From Promethearchaeota archaeon (GTDB taxonomy: Archaea > Asgardarchaeota > Lokiarchaeia > Sigynarchaeales > SOKP01): 27,471 nt of DNA. Below are positions 8,584 to 14,726 of the stretch, in pieces; positions within the stretch are counted from its first letter, which is position 1, and each line of letters opens with the position of its first letter. The stretch is taken from contig JAEOTL010000240.1 of assembly GCA_016839845.1 (NCBI GenBank), forward strand, positions 1 to 27,471, written 5' to 3'. Both the position numbers and the translations under genes were made by a program. Below the pieces are notes generated by a model, which saw only the letters and a program-made list of their open reading frames with translations, had not been told where the DNA came from and made no database searches.

Positions 8584-8721
8584 CTACTCAATTTTTTCGA
8601 ACATATCCTTACCTACTCCACATACGGGGCAAGTCCAGTTATCAGGTAAATCCTCAAATTTAGTGCCTTCAGCATCTTCATCGTAGATGTATCCACATGC
8701 ACTACATTCCCATTTTCCCAA
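8584..8721 (-). CDS. rub: Rubredoxin (45 aa, TTG start)
   Basis: Small one-iron electron carrier. The translation begins [20 protein letters not shown] after the initiator and continues with [20 protein letters not shown]: both CxxCG knuckles, the aromatic core (W4, Y11, Y13, W29) and the [11 protein letters not shown] signature are intact. The region between the knuckles is shorter than in classical ~53-residue rubredoxins, as in several archaeal forms. No ATG is available. The TTG at 8721 puts the protein at the canonical M-x-K-W-x-C start and leaves AAGGAAG upstream at suitable spacing; a GTG at 8730 is the alternative and would add three residues. It lies immediately upstream of fprA in the same direction, and is its most likely electron donor. 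Confidence 0.9.
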   Translation of the reverse strand: MGKWECSACGYIYDEDAEGTKFEDLPDNWTCPVCGVGKDMFEKIE

Positions 8722-8850
8722 ATTTAACACTTCCTTCTGATTTTAAGTTGAGTTAATTGATATTATGGATTGAAATTGAATGTATATTAAAAATATTAAT
8801 TTAATATTTTATAAACTGTTCTAAAATGAAATTAGATTAGTTTTAAAAAG

Positions 8851-8859
8851 AAAAAAAAA
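8851..8859 (-). terminator. Oligo-T terminator after the second GPH transporter
   Basis: Nine A on the plus strand (T on the transcript) lie 18 bases after the stop codon at 8877 of the minus-strand transporter gene. It separates the transporter from the rubredoxin/fprA unit downstream. Confidence 0.5.
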
Positions 8860-8876
8860 GGTAGAAAATAAAATAT

Positions 8877-10271
8877 TTATAAATTGAGCTCTAGGATTTT
8901 CTCTTGGTTAAGAACAACTTTATCTGGAGTTAAATCATAGAACCTCCAAAAGATAATAGTTGCTACAAGCATTGCCAGTGTGGGAATTAAACCGAAATGA
9001 ACGTGAATCCCAAATATTGCTGAACTTGGTTGTGAAGATAATGGTTGTCCTTCTAAAAATCCCGTCGTTGTGTGTACTAAAGCAAAACTTAAGGCCTGTA
9101 TTAAAATAGCCAAACGCCCAAAAAACTGCAAAAATCCATTAAAAATACCTTCTTGGCGTTTTTCGGTTTTAACTACTGATTCATCAATTATATCTCCTAA
9201 AACAGGGGCAAGCATTGTCCAAAAGCCCCCAAGTCCAAAACCCCAAAGGATAAGAATAATAAATGCTATTAATACGCTGTTTAGGAAAATGAAAGGGATA
9301 GTGAATACTGTCATAAGAGCGGCATTAATTAACATAATTTTCTTATTATTGTTTGTTTTTCGTGCGATAATAGCCCACAGTGGTGAGGAAATCAGTGCAC
9401 CTACAAGAAAGCCAGCAGAAAGGAGTGTTTGAATACCTTCTTCTTCAGCTAAAATATATTCAACAAAAAAGGGGATGGAGGCTTGAAAAGATATAACCAG
9501 TGTTCTATATAGTAAATACGTAATTATGAAAAAAAGAAATGACTTCTGCTTTAATGACATCTTAAGTGTTTTAAAAAATGATTCTTCCTCTTCTCTACTG
9601 TGTTTTTCAAGATAACGATCAATAGTAACTTGGTCTTCTCTACAACCAGGAATAGAAAGCATTAATACGACTAATCCAACGACAACTACTAAGCCAGCGT
9701 TAATAATGTAAGTGACAGCTTGATCAGTAACTATTATCAGTGGTGGTAACAAGGCTCCTAATGCAACTCCAATAATTCCAATTGGTGTTTGTATTCCTGT
9801 TGCGGCTCTACGTTCATCTAATGACCGAAATTTATCAGGAAAAAGAGATGAGAAGTTAACAAAGAATATTGAATTGAAGGTATCAAAAATACAGGTGGTG
9901 GCAATAAACCAAATAAAGAATATCCACGCTCCTGAAACGGGATCTACATTCGGTGGGGTGAATATAAGCACATAGCTTAAAATATAGGCAACACCCCCAA
10001 TCATGATCCAAGGAAATCGTCTCCCCCATTTTTTGGTAAATTTAAATGGTCTATTAGTCAAATACCCAACGAGTGGATCATTTACAGCATTCCAGATAGC
10101 ATAAATAACGACAGCAATCCCTATTATTAGTGAATCAACACCAATTGTTCGCACATAGAAAAAATAGAGCCAAACAGTAAATGCCATTTCCATGAATTCT
10201 GTTAGGAACTTGCTGCAACCATACGAAGCCATGTTCAATTTCGAATGTTTTACTAAGATTTCTTCTCCCAT
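8877..10271 (-). CDS. GPH-family (MelB-like) sugar:cation symporter, second copy
   Basis: Another twelve-helix transporter of the GPH branch of the major facilitator superfamily, only distantly related to the one at 4207-5694. The N-terminal half has YAIWNAVNDPLVGYLTNR, the family N-D-P motif, followed by the basic KKWGRRFPW loop between helices 2 and 3. The loop SSLFPDKFRSLDERRAATGIQ corresponds to the L-x-P-E-x-x-x-x-x-x-E-R-x family motif between helices 4 and 5. A charged central loop (about 215-230) is followed by FFKTLKMSLKQKSFLFFI, the usual second-half start. The GFGLGGFWTMLAPVLGDIIDESV segment matches the helix 10 to 11 region. Length (464 aa) is typical. Substrate unknown; its position between rubredoxin genes may be chance. 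Confidence 0.9.
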   Translation of the reverse strand: MGEEILVKHSKLNMASYGCSKFLTEFMEMAFTVWLYFFYVRTIGVDSLIIGIAVVIYAIWNAVNDPLVGYLTNRPFKFTKKWGRRFPWIMIGGVAYILSYVLIFTPPNVDPVSGAWIFFIWFIATTCIFDTFNSIFFVNFSSLFPDKFRSLDERRAATGIQTPIGIIGVALGALLPPLIIVTDQAVTYIINAGLVVVVGLVVLMLSIPGCREDQVTIDRYLEKHSREEEESFFKTLKMSLKQKSFLFFIITYLLYRTLVISFQASIPFFVEYILAEEEGIQTLLSAGFLVGALISSPLWAIIARKTNNNKKIMLINAALMTVFTIPFIFLNSVLIAFIILILWGFGLGGFWTMLAPVLGDIIDESVVKTEKRQEGIFNGFLQFFGRLAILIQALSFALVHTTTGFLEGQPLSSQPSSAIFGIHVHFGLIPTLAMLVATIIFWRFYDLTPDKVVLNQEKILELNL

Positions 10272-10359
10272 AAAGAATCACAATTCTTTATTTTATTTTT
10301 AAATAAATTAGATAAAAATTAGTTGTTTCTGCTTTTATAGATAATGCTTTTTATATAGG

Positions 10360-10367
10360 AAAAAAAA
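10360..10367 (-). terminator. Oligo-T terminator after the NROR / rubredoxin-like unit
   Basis: Eight A on the plus strand (T on the transcript) lie about ten bases past the stop of the rubredoxin-like ORF ending at 10378. Together with the close spacing upstream this suggests that the oxidoreductase and the rubredoxin-like ORF share one transcript that ends here. Confidence 0.45.
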
Positions 10368-10377
10368 TAGTCTAGTT

Positions 10378-10530
10378 TTACGCAGGTTTCCCTTTTTCTA
10401 TGAAGAATTTCTTTGAAGTTCGGCATTTAGGGCATTTCCACTCGATCCCGACTTCTTCAAATGGTTTTTCTTGCTCCTCGTCAATATAGAGATAATTACA
10501 TCTTTTGCATCTGTAAATAGTTATTTTAAT
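10378..10530 (-). CDS. Rubredoxin-like protein without a canonical start codon
   Basis: A reading frame of up to 50 residues ends at 10378 and encodes a compact FeS4-type domain: IYRCKRCNYLYIDEE and, after ~20 residues, GIEWKCPKCRTSKKFF. Both CxxC pairs and the Y-x-Y and W residues are in rubredoxin positions, although the Gly after each knuckle is missing. The frame opens after a TAA at 10545-10543 and holds no ATG, GTG or TTG before the first Cys. A GTG at 10535 is in another frame and soon meets a stop. GGTGAT (10536-10531), a good anti-SD match, lies six bases before an ATA codon at 10524 and twelve before an ATT at 10518, so initiation on ATA or ATT is possible. The start given is the outer limit. 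It sits 23 bases after the oxidoreductase stop. It could also be a decayed copy. Confidence 0.6.
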   Translation of the reverse strand: MKITIYRCKRCNYLYIDEEQEKPFEEVGIEWKCPKCRTSKKFFIEKGKPA

Positions 10531-10553
10531 ATCACCCTTATATTATCTAGTTT

Positions 10554-11900
10554 CTACTTTTTTCTTTTAAATCCCTTTTTAGGTCCTTTACATTTAGGGC
10601 ATTTAAAGGATTTGGGAAGGTTTTTAAAGAGGGTGTCCATTACAGCCTCATCGTATTCCATCCCACAATTTTCACAAATATAAATATATATTTCAAGAAG
10701 TTCTCTAAGCTCGTATTTATTAACATCTTGTTCCATTTTGTTGTAAACAAAGGAAATTGCTTTTGTATCCCCAAATAATATTGCTCCCTTAAGTTTATTG
10801 TCTTTTAGAACTAATTTTTGGTAACAGCAATCTTTTTTATCAGCTTTTTTCAAAATCTCCCAACCTCCGGCTTCCTCCTTTGAAGGATCGATTACTCCTA
10901 TAGAAGTAACCTCTAATCCTACTATTTTTAGAGTATTTTTAGGAGTAGTTCCATGGTAGTGCACTTTTTTTGTTCCTAGCACTGAAGCCGCCACTATTTT
11001 TGATTGCTCCATGCAAGCTGGAATAATACCCCATATTTGGTTATCGTATTCTATGCAATCTCCTACCGCATATATATTTTTTTCATTTGTTTCCAAAAAT
11101 TGATTTACTATTATCCCTCTGTTAGTAACTATGTTTGCATTTTTTGCTAATTCAATATTAGGTCGTATCCCTGCTTGAATTAGCACTAAATCTGTTTCTA
11201 TTTCATCTCCCCCTTTCAACTTTATACCTGTAACTAATTCTTTTCCTAAAATTTCTTCTGTAGCAGCATCTAAAACAACTTTTATCCCCCTACTTTCAAT
11301 TTCATCTTTCAGCATACCACCGCATTCAGCATCTAACTGTCTTGGCAATAATCGAGGGAAGAATTCGACGACTGTAGTGTTTAAATTGCTATCATTAATT
11401 TGATTTGCCAGTTCTAAACCGAGTAATCCTCCTCCAATAACAATGGCTTTTTGTGTGTTTTTTTCTCTAATGAAATCCTTTATTTCCAATGCATCGTCAA
11501 TACTTCGTAGTGTAAATACTCCCTTTTTACCATCCCTCATTTCAACAGCATTTTTGATTGGAGGAATATTTGGGGAACTTCCTAAAGCCAAGACAAGTTT
11601 ATCATATGAAACGGGATCACTTCTTCCTTCAATTTCAATAATTTTATTAAGAGGGTCGATTCTATTCACGCGTGTATTGAGATTCAGATTAAGTTTTTTA
11701 TCATTATACCACTCCTCTTTGAAAACGATTAAATCCTCAATCGTGACTTTTTCGGGGATAAGTTCGGGTAAATTCACCCTTGAATAATAGGGATATTTTT
11801 CTTGCGTAAAAATTTCGATTTCTGCGTCTTCATTAAGATTTCTAATATTTTGAGCTGTAAAGGTACCAGACACATTATTTCCAATTATTACAACCTTCAT
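10554..11900 (-). CDS. NAD(P)H:rubredoxin oxidoreductase with C-terminal rubredoxin domain
   Basis: FAD flavoprotein of the NROR / NirB-type pyridine-nucleotide disulfide oxidoreductase family, expected to carry electrons from NAD(P)H to rubredoxin. The first FAD motif is VVIIGNNVSG (a GxGxxG variant with Asn in place of the second Gly), followed by YPYYSRVNLPELI, the family's Y-x-R-x-x-L-P stretch. The NAD(P) motif is VIGGGLLGLE (154-163), and the second FAD motif is NIYAVGDCIEY. The region up to ~405 is the usual C-terminal domain of the family. Residues ~407-448 add a rubredoxin-like module with C409-x2-C412-G and C434-x2-C437, ending in a basic tail. So the protein carries its own one-iron acceptor, which can hand electrons on to FprA, rubrerythrin or superoxide reductase. 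Divergent from the ferredoxin-domain gene at 12049. Confidence 0.93.
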   Translation of the reverse strand: MKVVIIGNNVSGTFTAQNIRNLNEDAEIEIFTQEKYPYYSRVNLPELIPEKVTIEDLIVFKEEWYNDKKLNLNLNTRVNRIDPLNKIIEIEGRSDPVSYDKLVLALGSSPNIPPIKNAVEMRDGKKGVFTLRSIDDALEIKDFIREKNTQKAIVIGGGLLGLELANQINDSNLNTTVVEFFPRLLPRQLDAECGGMLKDEIESRGIKVVLDAATEEILGKELVTGIKLKGGDEIETDLVLIQAGIRPNIELAKNANIVTNRGIIVNQFLETNEKNIYAVGDCIEYDNQIWGIIPACMEQSKIVAASVLGTKKVHYHGTTPKNTLKIVGLEVTSIGVIDPSKEEAGGWEILKKADKKDCCYQKLVLKDNKLKGAILFGDTKAISFVYNKMEQDVNKYELRELLEIYIYICENCGMEYDEAVMDTLFKNLPKSFKCPKCKGPKKGFKRKK

Positions 11901-11974
11901 AGAATTATTACTTCTACCATTTTATTTTAAGATTTTTATTATGATTCCTAGATTTCATCGAAGGTTTTTAGCGA

Positions 11975-11984
11975 GAACATGTTC
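11975..11984. promoter_or_regulatory. Perfect palindrome in the divergent promoter region (candidate operator)
   Basis: GAACATGTTC is a perfect ten-base inverted repeat located almost midway between the divergent starts at 11900 and 12049. On the plus side it sits just upstream of a TATA-like element. A dimeric regulator could act on both genes from here; no protein is assigned. Confidence 0.4.
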
Positions 11985-11993
11985 GAGAGTAAC

Positions 11994-12003
11994 AATATAT
12001 TTT
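11994..12003 (+). promoter_or_regulatory. TATA-like element of the ferredoxin-domain gene
   Basis: AATATATTTT is centred about 50 bases before the ATG at 12049. The usual TATA to transcription-start distance of ~25-27 bases would give a leader of roughly 20-25 bases. Inferred from archaeal promoter rules only. Confidence 0.4.
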
Positions 12004-12048
12004 CCTCTAATTTCATATTACATAAGAAACTAAAAGAGATAGAAAAAA

Positions 12049-12834
12049 ATGACTGTATCTGAAGAAAAAAAAATAGTTACAAGAAAAATAATTAAAATTG
12101 ATGAAGATCTTTGTACTGGTTGTGGAAATTGTGTGGTAACTTGTGCTGAAGCCGCCTTAGAAATCATAGATGGAAAAGCAAAAGTAGTAAATGATGTCTT
12201 TTGCGATGGGCTTGGTGCATGCTTGGGAGAATGCCCTGAGGGTGCGCTTGAAATTATTGAGAGAGAAGCTGTTGAATTTGATGAAGAAGAAGTTGAAAAA
12301 AGGCTTGAGATCTTAAAAAAAAATGAACAGGCAGGAACACACCAAGTGCAGCAAATTGTTGCTGAACATGCTCAACAATGTGGATGTCCTTCAGCTCAAA
12401 CGAGGGTATTTAACGAACCAGAAGTACTATCTGAAGCCTCGGGCAAAGTTCCTTCAGCCCTTAGGCAATGGCCAATTCAAATGCATTTAATCAATCCTCG
12501 TGCTCCATATTATCAAGGAGCAGATGTCTTACTTTCAGCGGATTGTGTTAGTTTTTCTTATGGTGATTTCCATAGAGATCTGCTAAACAAAAAATCTATT
12601 GCTATTGCTTGTCCTAAACTCGACCAAGGGAAGGAACTTTACATCGAAAAAATCAAATCATTAATTGAAGATGCAAAAATCAACACTCTTACTGTTGCTA
12701 TAATGGAGGTTCCTTGCTGCTCAGGTCTACTAGCTTTAGCTCAAGAAGGTGCAAAGCAAGCTAACCGAAAAGTCCCAATAAAGTACATTGTTGTCGGTAT
12801 CCAAGGGAATATCTTAAAAGAAGAATGGGTATAA
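12049..12834 (+). CDS. Ferredoxin-domain iron-sulfur protein of the CDGLGAC type
   Basis: Iron-sulfur protein found in many anaerobes, probably an electron-transfer or redox-sensing partner rather than a simple ferredoxin. Residues ~14-75 hold a two-cluster ferredoxin fold: C22-x2-C25-x2-C28-x3-C32 for the first [4Fe-4S] cluster, and FCDGLGACLGECP for the second, where the expected second Cys is Leu (C52, L55, C58, C62). This substitution recurs in the family as I know it. A linker (75-110) carries CGCP (C111, C113). The C-terminal domain (~140-261) has SADCVSFSYGDFH, the Cys of IACPKLDQGKELY and the pair C223-C224 in MEVPCCSGL, enough ligands for a further cluster. Exact function is unassigned. 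It is divergent from the rubredoxin oxidoreductase and is followed by an oligo-T stretch. Confidence 0.85.
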   Translation: MTVSEEKKIVTRKIIKIDEDLCTGCGNCVVTCAEAALEIIDGKAKVVNDVFCDGLGACLGECPEGALEIIEREAVEFDEEEVEKRLEILKKNEQAGTHQVQQIVAEHAQQCGCPSAQTRVFNEPEVLSEASGKVPSALRQWPIQMHLINPRAPYYQGADVLLSADCVSFSYGDFHRDLLNKKSIAIACPKLDQGKELYIEKIKSLIEDAKINTLTVAIMEVPCCSGLLALAQEGAKQANRKVPIKYIVVGIQGNILKEEWV

Positions 12835-12858
12835 TTTTTTTATTTTTTTTTAATTTTT
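12833..12858 (+). terminator. Oligo-T terminator after the ferredoxin-domain gene
   Basis: Three runs of T (six to ten bases), broken by single A or AA, follow the stop codon at 12834 directly. The converging HTH gene ends at 12865, just beyond. Confidence 0.5.
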
Positions 12859-12864
12859 ATCTGA

Positions 12865-13518
12865 CTATTTCTCAAATAAAACCTTTTTTTTAATTATCTT
12901 TCGAAGCATTACAGATAACGCAGATTTAGATTTCCCCAGCTGATTTGCTAATTCTTCCAAAGATATTTTTCGAGGGATTTCAAAAAAACCTAAAGAGATA
13001 GCTTTATCAAGAACATTCATTTCATCTAAATTCAACTTAGTTTTATCATCTTCAATCATATAAGGTGATTTACCAATTCTGAGTAAGGTAAAATTGATAT
13101 TTTTCTCCTCGAAGAGGGTTAACAATTGATCTATTCGTTCTCTTGTGGATACTAGCCTCCAATAAGCAAAACCTTCCTCAACTCTCACTGGAAAGTCAAT
13201 GAGGACTCCACATTTTATTATTGCATATAATAAATAAGGATCTTTAGTTTTTACATTAAATTTTACTTTGTTTTCTTCAGTTTCTATAACGTTAAACTCA
13301 AAAACTGAGGGATGACTGCTTACTAGTTCAATTATGGCTCCTAGATCGTAATGCATTATCTCGATTACTGAATTCCCAATTGATTTCTCAAGATCATAAG
13401 GAAGGAAATGGGATATTTCCATCTTTACATCAGGAAAATTTTTGAATATCTCTGAGATCCATAATTGCTCTGGAAATTTTATTTTAATCCTTGCTAAACT
13501 TGGTTTGGTTAAATCCAT
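12865..13518 (-). CDS. HTH regulator of the bacterio-opsin-activator (HTH_10) type
   Basis: DNA-binding regulator of an archaeal family. The C-terminal ~54 residues match the HTH_10 pattern: LDKAISLGFFEIPRKISLEE, then the recognition-helix region ANQLGKSKSALSVMLRKIIKK. The N-terminal ~160 residues form a mixed alpha/beta sensor region with no cofactor motif that I recognise; it has a single Cys (C104 by count), so a metal or thiol sensor site is not evident. Its start is divergent from an iron-sulfur flavoprotein gene 86 bases away, which is its most likely target. A TATA-like TTTATATT at 13543-13550 lies about 27 bases before its own ATG, predicting an almost leaderless mRNA. It converges on the ferredoxin-domain gene. 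Confidence 0.88.
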   Translation of the reverse strand: MDLTKPSLARIKIKFPEQLWISEIFKNFPDVKMEISHFLPYDLEKSIGNSVIEIMHYDLGAIIELVSSHPSVFEFNVIETEENKVKFNVKTKDPYLLYAIIKCGVLIDFPVRVEEGFAYWRLVSTRERIDQLLTLFEEKNINFTLLRIGKSPYMIEDDKTKLNLDEMNVLDKAISLGFFEIPRKISLEELANQLGKSKSALSVMLRKIIKKKVLFEK

Positions 13519-13542
13519 TAGTAATTAACTAGTATGTAAGAA

Positions 13543-13550
13543 TTTATATT
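13543..13550 (-). promoter_or_regulatory. TATA-like element of the HTH regulator gene
   Basis: AATATAAA on the minus strand is centred ~27-30 bases from the ATG at 13518. By archaeal promoter spacing, transcription would begin within a few bases of the start codon, which agrees with the absence of a Shine-Dalgarno site. Confidence 0.45.
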
Positions 13551-13580
13551 TTTTTTAAGAAAGTTATAATTATTAATTAA

Positions 13581-13600
13581 TAACACAATGTAAATTGTTA
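13581..13600. promoter_or_regulatory. Dyad just upstream of the iron-sulfur flavoprotein start (candidate operator)
   Basis: The outer arms TAACA and TGTTA and the inner perfect arms ACAAT-GTAA-ATTGT form a nested dyad that ends four bases before the ATG at 13605. A TATA-like AT stretch precedes it (13564-13580), so the dyad would cover the transcription start, a common repressor site. The divergent HTH regulator is the natural candidate binder. Weak, as the DNA is very AT-rich. Confidence 0.35.
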
Positions 13601-13604
13601 TAGT

Positions 13605-14201
13605 ATGGAAGAAAATAAAAACTTATTATTGGGAATATGTGGTAGCCCTCGAAAGCAAGGTACAGAATTTGCAGTTCAATACGCATTAAAGTATGCTAAT
13701 GAGAAATTTGGATTTGAAATAGAATTCTGGACAGTAAGAAAAAAGAATATAAATTTCTGTATTCATTGTGACTATTGTATTCGGGAGAAGAGTGGATGTG
13801 TAAACAAAGATGATATGGAGGAACTTTATCTTAAATTAGAAAAAGCTAAATTTATTCTTTTTGGAACCCCTATATTTCAAGGAAATTTATCAGGACAGTT
13901 AAAGACAGTCATGGATCGATGTCGTGCGTTAGTAGCGAAAAATCCCCGAGTATTTAATAATAAGATTGGAATAGCATTAGCAGTAGGGGGTGATCGATCT
14001 GGCGGTCAAGAAATTGCTATCAGAAGTGTCTTAGATTTTTACCAACAGAATCATATTATTCCTGTTTCGGGGGGTGCTTTTGGTGCTAACCTGGGGGCGA
14101 GTCTATGGACAAAGGATTTAGGAAAAGAAGGTGTTGAAGCGGATAAAGAAGGGTTAAGAACAATCCGTAAAGTTATAAAACGATTAGCAGAATTTAAATG
14201 A
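13605..14201 (+). CDS. isf: Iron-sulfur flavoprotein (Isf family)
   Basis: Flavodoxin-like FMN protein with a compact cysteine motif for one [4Fe-4S] cluster; family members reduce O2 and H2O2 to water or act as FMN reductases. The N-terminus LLLGICGSPRKQGT is the FMN phosphate loop. The compact motif is C52-x2-C55-x2-C58-x6-C65 in FCIHCDYCIREKSGC. The stretch FGTPIFQGNLSGQLKTVMDR is the family's second flavin-binding loop and dimer contact, and AVGGDRSGGQE is the third. Length (198 aa) fits. It has no Shine-Dalgarno site and the promoter layout suggests a very short leader. Divergent from a HTH regulator that may control it. It fits the oxygen-defence theme of the preceding genes. Confidence 0.93.
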   Translation: MEENKNLLLGICGSPRKQGTEFAVQYALKYANEKFGFEIEFWTVRKKNINFCIHCDYCIREKSGCVNKDDMEELYLKLEKAKFILFGTPIFQGNLSGQLKTVMDRCRALVAKNPRVFNNKIGIALAVGGDRSGGQEIAIRSVLDFYQQNHIIPVSGGAFGANLGASLWTKDLGKEGVEADKEGLRTIRKVIKRLAEFK

Positions 14202-14302
14202 AAATAACTGCCGGTAAGAATAGATCTTTCCAGTCCATTATGAAGGGACTATAGAATATTAAAAATTCATTTAGAACCTGTTGAAAAAATAAAAAAAGAA
14301 AT

Positions 14303-14599
14303 TTATTTAACATCAAACAACTTTTTTGCTTCCTTAATTCTAAGACCACTAATCCCCCATAGTTCCTTAAACCAATATTTTCCCTTATGTAAAACAGCGG
14401 GGGTGTTAACAATACATCCATCTGCATCACAGAATGTCCCTAAAAAGTTTTTGTCATGCAATAGTTCATGAACGAATTCCTCGTCGTCAATGTCTCTTTC
14501 AACAAAGTTAACCTCGTTTTCTTTGAGCCAGTCTTTGAGCTCATGACATCTTGAGCAATCTGTTTTTGTTATTATTATTGGTACTTGCATTTCTGACAT
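14303..14599 (-). CDS. Glutaredoxin-like thiol protein with a second Cys pair
   Basis: Small thioredoxin-fold protein. After the first strand VPIIITKTD comes the redox motif C15-S-R-C18, then helix HELKDWLKENEV, strand VNFVERDID and the cis-Pro strand NTPAVLHKGKYW (P67). A second pair, C57 and C62 (FCDADGC), lies just before the cis-Pro strand, an insertion not usual in classical glutaredoxins; it could form a second disulfide or bind metal. Length 98 aa. It is transcribed towards the iron-sulfur flavoprotein. Its reductant could be the FTR or thioredoxin reductase encoded further on, but nothing in the sequence proves this. Confidence 0.85.
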   Translation of the reverse strand: MSEMQVPIIITKTDCSRCHELKDWLKENEVNFVERDIDDEEFVHELLHDKNFLGTFCDADGCIVNTPAVLHKGKYWFKELWGISGLRIKEAKKLFDVK

Positions 14600-14726
14600 A
14601 ATATTTCACTTGGAAATTATACTTGTTAGTAATTTTATTATATAAATACAGAGTAAAAAAACTATTATCTCTAAATTATAAATAAATCTTAATCCTTTTC
14701 AACAAAATAATTGAGATTTTTCAGAA

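Noticed and set aside
10533..10535. GTG as start of the rubredoxin-like ORF
   Set aside because: It is in a different frame from the Cys knuckles and meets a TAA after four codons.
10524..10556. Read-through of the TAG of the rubredoxin oxidoreductase into the rubredoxin-like ORF
   Set aside because: The two are in different frames; read-through meets TAA at 10523-10521.
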